A stretch of DNA of 17,403 nucleotides from an uncultured Oscillospiraceae bacterium. GTDB lineage: Bacteria; Bacillota; Clostridia; Oscillospirales; Acutalibacteraceae. This document shows positions 1-7,734 of this stretch, piece by piece. The notes under the pieces were generated by a model. The model made no database searches and was not told where the DNA came from. It saw only the letters and a list, made by a program, of their open reading frames with translations. Numbering within the stretch: the first letter of the stretch is position 1; every line of letters begins with the position of its first letter. Location: contig URDW01000027.1 in the NCBI GenBank assembly GCA_900546735.1, positions 1 through 17,403 of the forward strand, read 5' to 3'. The position numbers were made by a program, and so were the translations under genes.

Positions 1-10
1 TAAGAGACAG
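1..10 (+). other. Nextera/Tn5 mosaic-end remnant (library artefact)
   Basis: The first ten bases, TAAGAGACAG, are the last ten bases of the 19-bp Tn5 mosaic end used in Nextera libraries. Genuine insert sequence follows directly at 11. The other end of the window carries the matching adapter pointing outward. This is not biological sequence and should be trimmed. A ten-base match alone could be chance, but the longer adapter at the far end makes this reading convincing. Confidence 0.9.
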
Positions 11-11
11 G

Positions 12-2207
12 CATATGACGCTTGCACCGGATGCCACTTGCCGGAAAGTTTACGAAAACGACCTGCATTTTCAGAAAAGATACCTGCAGCCGGCGCTTTA
101 CAAAGCAAGCGGGAACCTATATGAAATGCATTTAGATTTGAAAATCAACGAGCCTCAGCTTTGGGACGCGGAGCACCCAAATCTTTATGATCTGCAGATT
201 TCCCTTTTGCAAAACGGCCGCACCCTGCAGACCAACCGGCACAAGGTCGGCCTGCGCCAGATCGAATACGGCGGCATGCACGGCACAGATAAAAACAAAG
301 TGTATGTCAACGGCAAGGAAATCAAGCTGCGCGGCGTGTGCCGCCATGACGTGTCCGCACAATTCGGCCGTTCGGTAGACGACAGGGAACTGGAAAAGGA
401 ACTGCATATTTATAAGCGAAACAATATTAATTTTATCCGCACATCGCACTACCCGGCACCCGAACGCCTGCTGGCACTGTGTGACCAAATCGGCATATAT
501 GTAGAACAGGAGAACTCCGCCTGTTTCAAAGGTGCGAACAATTTTAAAATTTATTGCCCGCCTGAGGATTTTATAAACACTTTTGCCGAAATGACGGAGT
601 TCAGCCGCAACCATGCCTGCGTGATCATCTGGTCACTGGCGAACGAATCCGGGTTTGAGCAGACGGCGGCGTTTCGCCGGGAATTTGAGTACATCAAAGC
701 GCAGGACACGACCAGACCGGTGATCTTCAGCTATCCGCACACCGTCAAGACAACGCCCCTGCCCTACGACATCCGAAGTCATCACTATAAAAAAGTGACC
801 TCAAATTTAGGCCGAAAAGATATGCCTATGCTGCACGATGAATTTGCACACGTTCCCTGCTACAACACAAAAGAGCTGAATTTTGACAACAGCAGCCGTG
901 TATTTTGGGGACACAGCGTAAAAAAGGGCTGGGACAATATTTTTGATACAGACGGCGCTTTGGGCTGTGCGCTCTGGGCGGCGGTGGACGATGTGTTTTT
1001 CATTCCGGATGGTACAAAAGAACGTCACCAGAATCACGCCAGCGGTCGTGCTGCCGGCTACGGCGAATGGGGCGCTGTGCTGGACGCTTTCCACCGCGAA
1101 AAGCCGGAAGCATTTTTAACGAAAAAAGCTTTTACGCCCATTTTGCTGGACGAAGAGAAAAGCAGCATACAAAACGGACTTTCCCTTTACGTGCACAACC
1201 GCTTTGACCACACAAATCTAAATGAAGTGCACCTCATCTGTAAAGATGAAACCGGGAATAAACTGTTTGACGGCCATATTCCGGCAAGTATTGCGCCGCA
1301 TCAAAAAGGCATTATCCGATTTGCACACGTGCTGTGCAACACAAACGCCGTCAAACTTTCTTTTTATCATCAAAATATTTTAACGGACACCTACATTCTT
1401 TCTAAAAAACGGCCTGCCGCCCGGCCAGATACAGACTGCGTTTCTGTCTTCAGAATTTTTGCAGATAAAAACCATGGCACGATTATTCTAACGGATGATA
1501 TTCCGCGCCGCAAAGTAACTGGACCGTTTTTGTATGAGAATGGCAAAAAAATCTGCTGCCATCAAACAGTCAGAAAGACTGCGCACGGTTACTGCGTCTG
1601 GCTTCGCCCAAAAAGGCAGCCGTATTTCTGTGCTGTACAGCTGAAAAACGAAAACGGCAAACTGCAGTGTTCGGTAAAACTGACGCAAAACCCACAGAAC
1701 ACCTTATCTGTTGGCTTTGAGGTACAGGGGCTCGCCGATTTTGTGCAGTGGGAACGCCGCGATATTTATAACACGTATCCCTGCGATCATATCGGCCGCA
1801 CAAAAGGCACAGCCTACTTTAATACCGAACCGGCCAATGTTTATGGCAAAAAAAGCAATGCGGCATGGAAGGACGATGTGCATAACTTCTTTTTAAGAAG
1901 CGCCAATGAAACGGGTGTGCCTGCAGGCAGCAATGATTTTCGAACCCGGCGAAACAATATACGTTCTTACCGGGTGGGACTGTCAGACGGCACATTGCTG
2001 CACCTGCGTGCCAAAAGTCCTGAAATCTGGGCTTACACGTGCCGTTATGAAAACGTGCCGAACACACTTTTGCTTGTAGGCGCCGGACAGTTTTACCCCG
2101 GCATTCAATGGGGCAATGCCTTTGGCAGCCCGGCAATTTTACAGCAGTTTTCATTTGAAATGCAGCTAGCAAAACAAAATCTTACTGCTAAAGCCGAAAA
2201 CGATTAA
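12..2207 (+). CDS. GH2 family glycoside hydrolase, beta-galactosidase-like (5' truncated)
   Basis: This is a retaining glycoside hydrolase of family 2, probably cytoplasmic, acting on terminal beta-galactosides or a related beta-linked sugar. Counting from the first ATG (15), the fragment opens near the end of the Ig-like domain (NEPQLW and AEHPNLY, about 45-58). It continues into the TIM barrel with GVCRHD (107-112) and RTSHYP (142-147). The acid/base glutamate is in LANESG (E211) and the likely nucleophile is in HDEFAH (E276). About 350 further residues form C-terminal beta domains, as in large LacZ-type enzymes. The N-terminal sugar-binding domain is missing because the frame stays open into the adapter; the ATG at 15 is internal, not the start. 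The gene is followed immediately by a strong terminator, so the next GH2 gene has its own promoter. Family assignment is firm. Substrate is inferred, since GH2 also includes glucuronidases and mannosidases. Confidence 0.9.
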   Translation, partial: HMTLAPDATCRKVYENDLHFQKRYLQPALYKASGNLYEMHLDLKINEPQLWDAEHPNLYDLQISLLQNGRTLQTNRHKVGLRQIEYGGMHGTDKNKVYVNGKEIKLRGVCRHDVSAQFGRSVDDRELEKELHIYKRNNINFIRTSHYPAPERLLALCDQIGIYVEQENSACFKGANNFKIYCPPEDFINTFAEMTEFSRNHACVIIWSLANESGFEQTAAFRREFEYIKAQDTTRPVIFSYPHTVKTTPLPYDIRSHHYKKVTSNLGRKDMPMLHDEFAHVPCYNTKELNFDNSSRVFWGHSVKKGWDNIFDTDGALGCALWAAVDDVFFIPDGTKERHQNHASGRAAGYGEWGAVLDAFHREKPEAFLTKKAFTPILLDEEKSSIQNGLSLYVHNRFDHTNLNEVHLICKDETGNKLFDGHIPASIAPHQKGIIRFAHVLCNTNAVKLSFYHQNILTDTYILSKKRPAARPDTDCVSVFRIFADKNHGTIILTDDIPRRKVTGPFLYENGKKICCHQTVRKTAHGYCVWLRPKRQPYFCAVQLKNENGKLQCSVKLTQNPQNTLSVGFEVQGLADFVQWERRDIYNTYPCDHIGRTKGTAYFNTEPANVYGKKSNAAWKDDVHNFFLRSANETGVPAGSNDFRTRRNNIRSYRVGLSDGTLLHLRAKSPEIWAYTCRYENVPNTLLLVGAGQFYPGIQWGNAFGSPAILQQFSFEMQLAKQNLTAKAEND

Positions 2208-2213
2208 CCATGC

Positions 2214-2243
2214 AAAACCGCACTTCGGTGCGGTTTTATTTTT
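2214..2243 (+). terminator. Rho-independent terminator after the first GH2 gene
   Basis: A perfect 10-bp stem (AAAACCGCAC with GTGCGGTTTT) closed by a TTCG tetraloop begins seven bases after the stop codon and is followed by a T-rich tract (ATTTTT). This is an unusually clean intrinsic terminator. It separates transcription of the upstream GH2 gene from the promoter that follows at 2250. Confidence 0.95.
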
Positions 2244-2249
2244 ACCGAA

Positions 2250-2278
2250 TTGACTATTTGTACGCTGTACTTTATAAT
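2250..2278 (+). promoter_or_regulatory. Sigma-A promoter of the second GH2 gene
   Basis: TTGACT (2250-2255) and a perfect TATAAT (2273-2278) are separated by 17 bp, which is close to the housekeeping consensus. Transcription should begin near 2285, giving a leader of about 20 nt with GGAGGG at 2295-2300. The promoter lies just after the preceding terminator. I see no clear cre site or inverted-repeat operator overlapping it. Confidence 0.88.
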
Positions 2279-2305
2279 AATAAAAAAGACATCTGGAGGG
2301 CGCTT

Positions 2306-4048
2306 ATGGACTCTTTTTCCAACCACCCAAATCCACAATTTGAACGCAAAGAATGGCAAAGCTTAAACGGCAGCTGGGACTGCGGCTTCCAAAAAGCGCG
2401 GACTGCTTTTCATTTTTCGAAAAACGCAGATTTTGCCATGAAACTTTACAGACAGGCGCGTTATACGCACAAAATCAACGTACCATTTTGCGTGGAGAGC
2501 CAACTTTCCGGAATCGGCTACACGGGCTTTATAAACGCCGTTTGGTATAAAAGAGAAGTGGAAATCGCTAAAAAAGACAAGCGCGTATTTCTGCACATCG
2601 GCGCGGCTGACTACTTAACGACCGTGCTGGTAAACGGTGTTTGTGCCGGCCGGCACACCGGCGGCTACACATCCTTTGCCTTTGATATAACCGACTATGT
2701 CCGCGACGGCGAAAACGAGCTGTTTATTCTTTGTGAAGATAACGTAAAAGATCCGCTTGTGCCCGGCGGCAAGCAGAGCACGCGCAAAAACAGCTACGCC
2801 TGCAGCTATACCCGAACGACCGGCATTTGGGGCAATGTGTACCTGGAATTTGTGCCCCAAGCGTATGTAGAAGGTTTCAAAATCTTTCCGGACGCTAACC
2901 AGTGCACTGCCACAGTGTCTTTTACTTTGCACGGCAAAGCCGATCTTAGTGTTGCCGCGTATTACAGCGACAAACCGGTCGGTCAGGCCAATGTGCCAAA
3001 CGCCTGCGGCAACTGTACTTTAAGCATCCCGCTGAGTGAAAAACACCTTTGGGAGTGCGGCTGCGGCCGGCTCTACAGGCTGGAGATCACCTTTGGTCGG
3101 GACCGTGTTTACAGCTATTTCGGGCTGCGCAGTGTAAGGCTTGACGGTATGCAGTTTTTGCTGAACGAAAAAAGCGTATTTCAACGGCTCGTGCTTGACC
3201 AGGGATATTACCGAAAAGGCATTTACACTGCACAAAACGACGAAGAATTAAAACAAGACATTGAACTGTCCCTTTCTGTTGGCTTCAACGGCGCGCGTCT
3301 GCACCAGAAAGTGTTCGACCCAAGATTTTTATACTTCTGCGACCTGTACGGCTATATCGTTTGGGGTGAATATGCAAACTGGGGGCTCGACTACGCCTCC
3401 CCAAAAGCCGTCAGCGTTTTTCTGCTGCAGTGGCTGGAGGCTGTTGAACGCGATTTTAACCACCCCAGCATTATCGGCTGGTGCCCCTTTAATGAGACGT
3501 GGGACTATCGCGGCAAAAAGCAGTACGATCCCCTGCTGCTGACCGTTTATGAGGCGACGAAACGCCTTGACCCGACACGGCCCTGCATCGACACCAGCGG
3601 CAACTTCCACGTTAAGACCGACATTTACGATGTGCACGACTACCGCGGTGAACCGGAGGCTTTCAAAGCCTCTTACGACCACCTGGCAACAGACGGCACG
3701 CTTTACGAGCATGTGCTGCAGGACAACCCCGGCCGGCAGCAGTATGGCGGCGAACCGGTATTCATCAGCGAATACGGCGGCATTAAATGGGAATCAGACA
3801 AAAGCACCAAGGCCTGGGGCTACGGAAAAGACGTAAAAAGCGAGGCGGAATTTGCCGCGCGCTATGCCGGCCTGACAGAGGCTATTACATCTAACCCCCA
3901 AATACTCGGATTCTGCTACACGCAGCTATACGATGTGGAGCAGGAGCAAAACGGCCTGTTCACCTACGACCGCAAGCCAAAGTTTTCTGAAGAGACATAT
4001 AAAAGGATCCGCACTGCCAATACTGCCCCGGCGGCAATAGAAAGATGA
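2306..4048 (+). CDS. GH2 family glycoside hydrolase, compact (580 aa)
   Basis: This is a second retaining GH2 hydrolase, 580 residues long and comparable to beta-glucuronidase-sized members. No signal peptide is visible, so it is probably cytoplasmic. An N-terminal jelly-roll sugar-binding domain (about 10-185) includes LNGSWDCGF, YKREVEI and TTGIWGNVYLE. An Ig-like domain follows, then a TIM barrel from about 275. The acid/base residue is E397 in PFNETWDY and the nucleophile is E489 in FISEYGG. The start at 2306 is chosen because GGAGGG lies five bases upstream and the family N-terminus begins here. An in-frame ATG at 2210 would place the terminator and promoter inside the coding region. The stop overlaps the next start by ATGA, so translation of the M50-like gene is probably coupled. 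Substrate (beta-galactoside, glucuronide or another) cannot be settled from sequence reading. Confidence 0.9.
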   Translation: MDSFSNHPNPQFERKEWQSLNGSWDCGFQKARTAFHFSKNADFAMKLYRQARYTHKINVPFCVESQLSGIGYTGFINAVWYKREVEIAKKDKRVFLHIGAADYLTTVLVNGVCAGRHTGGYTSFAFDITDYVRDGENELFILCEDNVKDPLVPGGKQSTRKNSYACSYTRTTGIWGNVYLEFVPQAYVEGFKIFPDANQCTATVSFTLHGKADLSVAAYYSDKPVGQANVPNACGNCTLSIPLSEKHLWECGCGRLYRLEITFGRDRVYSYFGLRSVRLDGMQFLLNEKSVFQRLVLDQGYYRKGIYTAQNDEELKQDIELSLSVGFNGARLHQKVFDPRFLYFCDLYGYIVWGEYANWGLDYASPKAVSVFLLQWLEAVERDFNHPSIIGWCPFNETWDYRGKKQYDPLLLTVYEATKRLDPTRPCIDTSGNFHVKTDIYDVHDYRGEPEAFKASYDHLATDGTLYEHVLQDNPGRQQYGGEPVFISEYGGIKWESDKSTKAWGYGKDVKSEAEFAARYAGLTEAITSNPQILGFCYTQLYDVEQEQNGLFTYDRKPKFSEETYKRIRTANTAPAAIER

Positions 4049-5193
4049 AAGAAAAGATGCATAACAAACCAAAAAAGAGAAAAAACACATGGACGCAGTA
4101 CTTAGTAACGGCACTTTGGGTGTTGATCGGATTTGTTTGTGGAATTGCCTTTGTAAAATACATAAGAATACCCGAAAATAACGTAACATTATATGAGGCG
4201 CTTTTTTACCTCTGTGGACTTTTGCTTGGAATGTGCGTGGCTATTATCACACAACTGATTCTTCATGAAGCAGGTCACCTTATTTTCGGCTTGCTTTCCG
4301 GGTACCGGTTCAGCTCTTTTCGATTGTTTAACCTGATACTGGTCAATGAAAACGGCAAGTTGAAATTAAAACGGCTGGAAATTGCAGGTACCGGCGGCCA
4401 GTGCCTTATGGTGCCGCCCGATTTAAAAGACGGAAAAATTCCTTTCGTTTTCTATAATCTTGGCGGCGCGCTGATGAACCTGATCGCCGGCGTCATTTTC
4501 ATATGTATGTATTTTCTCCTGCGCGACATACAGCTGTTTTCCGTCGTAATGCTCCTGTGTGCTGTAGTCGGATTTGTATTTGCAATTACAAATGGTGTTC
4601 CAATGCGTACAAACACTGTGGATAACGATGGGTACAACACCCTGGCTTTGGCGCGCAGCAAAGACGCCATGCGTGCGTTTTGGATACAGCTGAAAGTTTC
4701 CGAAAAGATCTCAAAAGATGTAAGGCTGAAAGACATGCCGGAAGAATGGTTTGCCGTACCATCTGATGAGGCCATGCAAAACAGCATGATCGCCGTGCTG
4801 GGTGTATTTGCCTGCAGTCGACTTATGGATCAGCAGCAATTTGAAAAGGCAAATGAACTAATGGCACACATGTTTGATGCCGACAGCAATATATGCGGGA
4901 TCCACCGCAATCTGCTTATCTGTGACCGCATATACATTGAACTTATTACTGAAAACCGTCCGGAACATCTTGCTGAATTATTCAGCAAGGAACAAAAGAA
5001 GTTTATGCGGCAAATGCAGAACTTTCCTTCTGTTTTGCGCACACAATACGCATATGCACTGCTGTGCGAACATGATGTTGCCAAAGCTGAACAAATTAAA
5101 ACACAATTTCAAAAATGCGCAAGAGTCTATCCGTACCCAAACGAAATACTGTCTGAAAAAGAATTAATGGAGATTGCGAAAAAGCACGCATGA
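4045..5193 (+). CDS. M50-like integral membrane zinc metallopeptidase
   Basis: A 382-residue protein resembling site-2-protease-type (M50) membrane peptidases, which cut substrates within or near the membrane. A basic N-terminus (KPKKRK) precedes a membrane segment (about 18-37). A second hydrophobic helix (about 52-72) runs into the zinc motif HEAGH at 74-78. Two further membrane segments (about 142-158 and 163-182) follow. NGVP then leads into DNDG (193-196), which fits the second M50 motif supplying the third zinc ligand. The C-terminal 180 residues are soluble, Cys-containing and mostly helical; I do not recognise them. The start overlaps the GH2 stop as ATGA with little independent ribosome-binding sequence, which suggests translational coupling. 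An ATG four codons in (4057) is an alternative. A strong terminator ends the unit. Peptidase activity and substrate are inferred from motifs only. Confidence 0.75.
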   Translation: MKEKMHNKPKKRKNTWTQYLVTALWVLIGFVCGIAFVKYIRIPENNVTLYEALFYLCGLLLGMCVAIITQLILHEAGHLIFGLLSGYRFSSFRLFNLILVNENGKLKLKRLEIAGTGGQCLMVPPDLKDGKIPFVFYNLGGALMNLIAGVIFICMYFLLRDIQLFSVVMLLCAVVGFVFAITNGVPMRTNTVDNDGYNTLALARSKDAMRAFWIQLKVSEKISKDVRLKDMPEEWFAVPSDEAMQNSMIAVLGVFACSRLMDQQQFEKANELMAHMFDADSNICGIHRNLLICDRIYIELITENRPEHLAELFSKEQKKFMRQMQNFPSVLRTQYAYALLCEHDVAKAEQIKTQFQKCARVYPYPNEILSEKELMEIAKKHA

Positions 5194-5224
5194 TTGTTTT
5201 TTTACTTTGCTTGCGCCGATCTTA

Positions 5225-5275
5225 ACAAATCCCACCTGTTTTATGCAAACAGGTGGGATTTGTCCTTATTTTTTC
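5225..5275 (+). terminator. Strong intrinsic terminator between convergent genes
   Basis: A perfect 17-bp stem (5225-5241 with 5247-5263, core CCCACCTGTTT) with a 5-nt loop TATGC is followed by CCTTATTTTTT. The T tract makes it a + strand terminator for the GH2/M50 unit. The same hairpin lies just past the stop of the - strand oxidoreductase gene (5266), but that side has no good T run, so it would stop - strand transcription less efficiently. It could also block 3' exonucleases on that transcript. Confidence 0.92.
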
Positions 5276-6564
5276 AAATTCCCCGTTGCCGGGTTGTCGA
5301 TCAGCTTCCCCTCTTTGGTAAAGCGCGAACCATGGCACGGACAGTCCCAGCTGTGCTCGTAGCGGTTCCATTTCAGTGCGCAACCCATATGCGGACAGCG
5401 CAGCGCCGTTGGTGTAAGCAAATTTTTGGCAGCCTCAAATGCGTTGACGGCCAGCTGCGGCCGCAAAATTGTTCTGGACGGTGAAAAAAGCGCAGTGTAC
5501 GGACTCTCTTGCCCACGAACCAAATCACAAAGCAACGTAGCGGCGGCCATGGCGGAGGTCATGCCCCATTTGTTGAAACCAGTCGCCACAAACAGGCCGT
5601 CTGTACCGGACGAGTAGGCGCCAATATATGGAATACCGTCGAGCGTCATGCAGTCCTGCGCCGCCCAGTTGTATTTTTCAAGCGCTCCGCGGTAGTTTAA
5701 ACCGGCGAAGCTGCGCAGCGCCTGCCAGCCGCTGCCCTTTTTTCCGGTTCTGTGGCCGCTGCCGCCAAGCAGCAGAAGACCGTTATAGTTTCGAAAAGAC
5801 AGGCCGCCTGGTTCGCAGTCCACATATATGCCGTTTATGTTTTGCGCATTTTCCAGCGCGATCACATAGGAACGGTGCTGATACATCTTCAAAAAATAGA
5901 AGCCATGTTTGTTGAGAAACGGAAAATGGGTGGCCACAATGATTTTGTTTGCCGTAATGCGGCCATTTTCTGTGACAGCCGTTTTGCCGACCAGCTCTTT
6001 TACCGGTGTATTTTCAAAAATATGCAGTTCTTTTGCAATGGCGTACAAAAACTTCAGCGGTGAAAACTGCGCCTGCTTTTTAAAGCAGACGGCACCGGCC
6101 ACGGCAAACGGTAGCGGCAGGCGCTTTACTGTTTCCGCCTGGTAGCCAATGGTTTTCAGCGCGGCCAGCTCATCTGCGATTTTTTCAGCGTTACCCACAG
6201 AATAAACATAATTGTCTTTATATTCAAAATCACACGCAACCTGCATACAAAGACTACAGAGCCGGTCAAAGGCCTGTTCATTGGCTTCAAGATAAAGCCG
6301 CGCCGTTTCTGCGCCGAATTCATGCACCAGCCGGCTGTAGATCAGACCGTGCTGAAAAGTGATTTTGGCCGTTGTGTTTTTGGTAATGCCGCTGCAGATC
6401 TCGCGCGCTTCCACAAGTGTATATTCTACACCGGCCTGCTGCAGCATATATGCACACAAAATACCGGCAATACCGCCGCCGATGATCAGCACGTCTGTTT
6501 TCAGATCGTGCGCCAGCCTTGGAAATTTTGGTTTTCGGGCGCTTTCTTCCCACACGCTTTGCAA
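5266..6564 (-). CDS. FAD-dependent oxidoreductase with C-terminal Rieske [2Fe-2S] domain
   Basis: A 432-residue flavoprotein of the D-amino-acid-oxidase/glycine-oxidase fold fused to a Rieske domain. The dinucleotide-binding motif GGGIAG is at 29-34, preceded by TDVLII. The FAD-enzyme C-terminal region includes GLFVATGFNKWGMT. The Rieske ligands are C390-P-H392 and C408-P-C-H411, with the pair C395/C410 in the disulfide positions of classical Rieske proteins. Substrate and electron partner are unknown; family members are found in many Firmicutes. The start is taken as TTG at 6564 because GGAGGTGG sits six bases upstream and the protein then begins LQSVWEES, as family members usually do. An ATG at 6723 is in frame, but it adds 53 unrelated residues, overlaps the neighbouring gene, and would place this ribosome-binding site inside the coding region. 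It lies 101 bp downstream of the kinase-like gene with no clear terminator between them. Confidence 0.88.
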   Translation of the reverse strand: MQSVWEESARKPKFPRLAHDLKTDVLIIGGGIAGILCAYMLQQAGVEYTLVEAREICSGITKNTTAKITFQHGLIYSRLVHEFGAETARLYLEANEQAFDRLCSLCMQVACDFEYKDNYVYSVGNAEKIADELAALKTIGYQAETVKRLPLPFAVAGAVCFKKQAQFSPLKFLYAIAKELHIFENTPVKELVGKTAVTENGRITANKIIVATHFPFLNKHGFYFLKMYQHRSYVIALENAQNINGIYVDCEPGGLSFRNYNGLLLLGGSGHRTGKKGSGWQALRSFAGLNYRGALEKYNWAAQDCMTLDGIPYIGAYSSGTDGLFVATGFNKWGMTSAMAAATLLCDLVRGQESPYTALFSPSRTILRPQLAVNAFEAAKNLLTPTALRCPHMGCALKWNRYEHSWDCPCHGSRFTKEGKLIDNPATGNLKK

Positions 6565-6665
6565 ACGGCCACCTCCGCAAATAGATTCTGCTTCTATTAT
6601 TGGTAAAATGACAGGTTCTATACGCCAAGAACATGCAAAGCGCAAAACTTTACATACCCAGTGAT

Positions 6666-7613
6666 TTAATCGAGAAGCTCCAGAACCCGACCGCCGTAGC
6701 GCTGAAAAAGCTTGTTGTCGCAATAATTGGCGTGCACCAGATGATAAACATCATCCCAAAACCGGTAATAATTCTTTTTCAGCAAAAAGCGGTCGCTAAG
6801 CTGTACTTTACCGGCATAGTTTTCGAGCAGTGCGTATTCGCCGGCATTTGCGTTTTCCAGCTGAAAAAGCTCCAATTCCCGGTCGGCAAAACAGCAACCC
6901 ATCGGGTCGAGCATCCCGGTCAAACGGCCGGTGATCGGGTCCGCCATCAGGTTCCACAGGTTGTAGTCACCGTGGATCAGTGCATTCTTTAAAACGGGCT
7001 GTGCAAAAACACGCTCAAAAGAAGCATAAAGCGTATCGATCAGCTTTCTGGAAGAGGCGGACAAAAGAAGCGGCTTTTTCTGCTGCAAAGCCGTATATAA
7101 AGTATTTATGCGGCCGCGGTAACATTCTGCCCACGTTTCAAAATACCGGCCGTCAACAAAATCTCCAAAACCCTGCGGTGAGGATATACTGTGGATCGCC
7201 AGCAGATTGTCCACTACCTCATCTGCAAAACGTGCTTTGTCCGATGCACTCAGCAGATGAAGCCGGCTCGCATTTACGCCATGGATATACTCCATAAATA
7301 GTACATCGAATGCGCCGTTTTGCATTTTGCCGCTTTTGCCTATAATTTCCGGCACATGCACAAGCGCATATTTGCGCAGCATGTTCAGCTGCGCTTCTTC
7401 ACGCGCCATATAACCAATATTTTTAAACACTTTGGCAACAAACCGGCGGTCTTTACGGTCTTTCAGCAGGTAGACATAGCCGTAAAATCCCTGATTTAAC
7501 CGTTTTACCAGCGTGATGTCCGCATGCACAGAGTCATGTGCAATGGAGGTAAGCTTTTTTGAGGCAAAAAAAGGCAACAAAACAAACCACTTCATTTCCT
7601 TATTTATATTCAC
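6666..7613 (-). CDS. Phosphotransferase of the APH/fructosamine kinase-like family
   Basis: A 315-residue small-molecule kinase of the aminoglycoside phosphotransferase fold. Seen in order: a glycine-rich start of the lobe (NQGFYGYVY, about 40-48), the ATP-binding lysine in VAKVFK (K61), the hinge FMEYIHG (106-112), and the catalytic loop IHGDYNLWN with D216 and N221. A magnesium-binding aspartate in MLDPMG (D236) is followed by FADRELELF. That last stretch resembles fructosamine-kinase-type and other metabolite kinases more than drug-resistance enzymes, so I would not call it a resistance gene. The longest frame begins with GTG at 7613, with ATG at 7595 as an alternative. Neither has a normally spaced Shine-Dalgarno, although AAGGA lies just one base before the ATG. 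Start choice is therefore uncertain. Substrate is unknown. Confidence 0.8.
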   Translation of the reverse strand: MNINKEMKWFVLLPFFASKKLTSIAHDSVHADITLVKRLNQGFYGYVYLLKDRKDRRFVAKVFKNIGYMAREEAQLNMLRKYALVHVPEIIGKSGKMQNGAFDVLFMEYIHGVNASRLHLLSASDKARFADEVVDNLLAIHSISSPQGFGDFVDGRYFETWAECYRGRINTLYTALQQKKPLLLSASSRKLIDTLYASFERVFAQPVLKNALIHGDYNLWNLMADPITGRLTGMLDPMGCCFADRELELFQLENANAGEYALLENYAGKVQLSDRFLLKKNYYRFWDDVYHLVHANYCDNKLFQRYGGRVLELLD

Positions 7614-7699
7614 AGCATAGCATCATAGTAGCACGAAGTCGTTTGCAGTACCATACCAAAACAAATCATTTTCCTATACATTCAGCCCAGGGCTTTGCG

Positions 7700-7728
7700 C
7701 AAAAAAGCGCCGTAAATGAAACGGCGCT
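7700..7728 (-). terminator. Rho-independent terminator of cysE-cysS
   Basis: On the - strand, AGCGCCGT (7728-7721) pairs perfectly with ACGGCGCT (7713-7706) across a 7-nt loop and is followed by a run of T (7705-7701). It begins six bases after the cysS stop codon. It isolates the cysteine unit from the kinase-like gene downstream. Confidence 0.92.
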
Positions 7729-7734
7729 AAAAAA

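Noticed and set aside
2210..2305. 32-residue N-terminal extension of the second GH2 gene
   Set aside because: It would contain a UUCG terminator and the promoter. GGAGGG before the ATG at 2306 is the proper start signal.
2250..2305. Catabolite-repression (cre) site near the GH2 promoter
   Set aside because: No segment matches the pseudo-palindromic cre pattern well enough to claim.
6565..6665. Promoter for the Rieske flavoprotein (TTGCGC-N17-TATAGA on the - strand)
   Set aside because: The -35 matches only half the consensus; too weak to list as a feature, though co-transcription with the kinase-like gene is also unproven.
6666..7613. Aminoglycoside resistance gene
   Set aside because: The fold is APH-like, but the DP...ADRELELF region fits metabolite kinases of this superfamily, and there is no mobile or resistance context.
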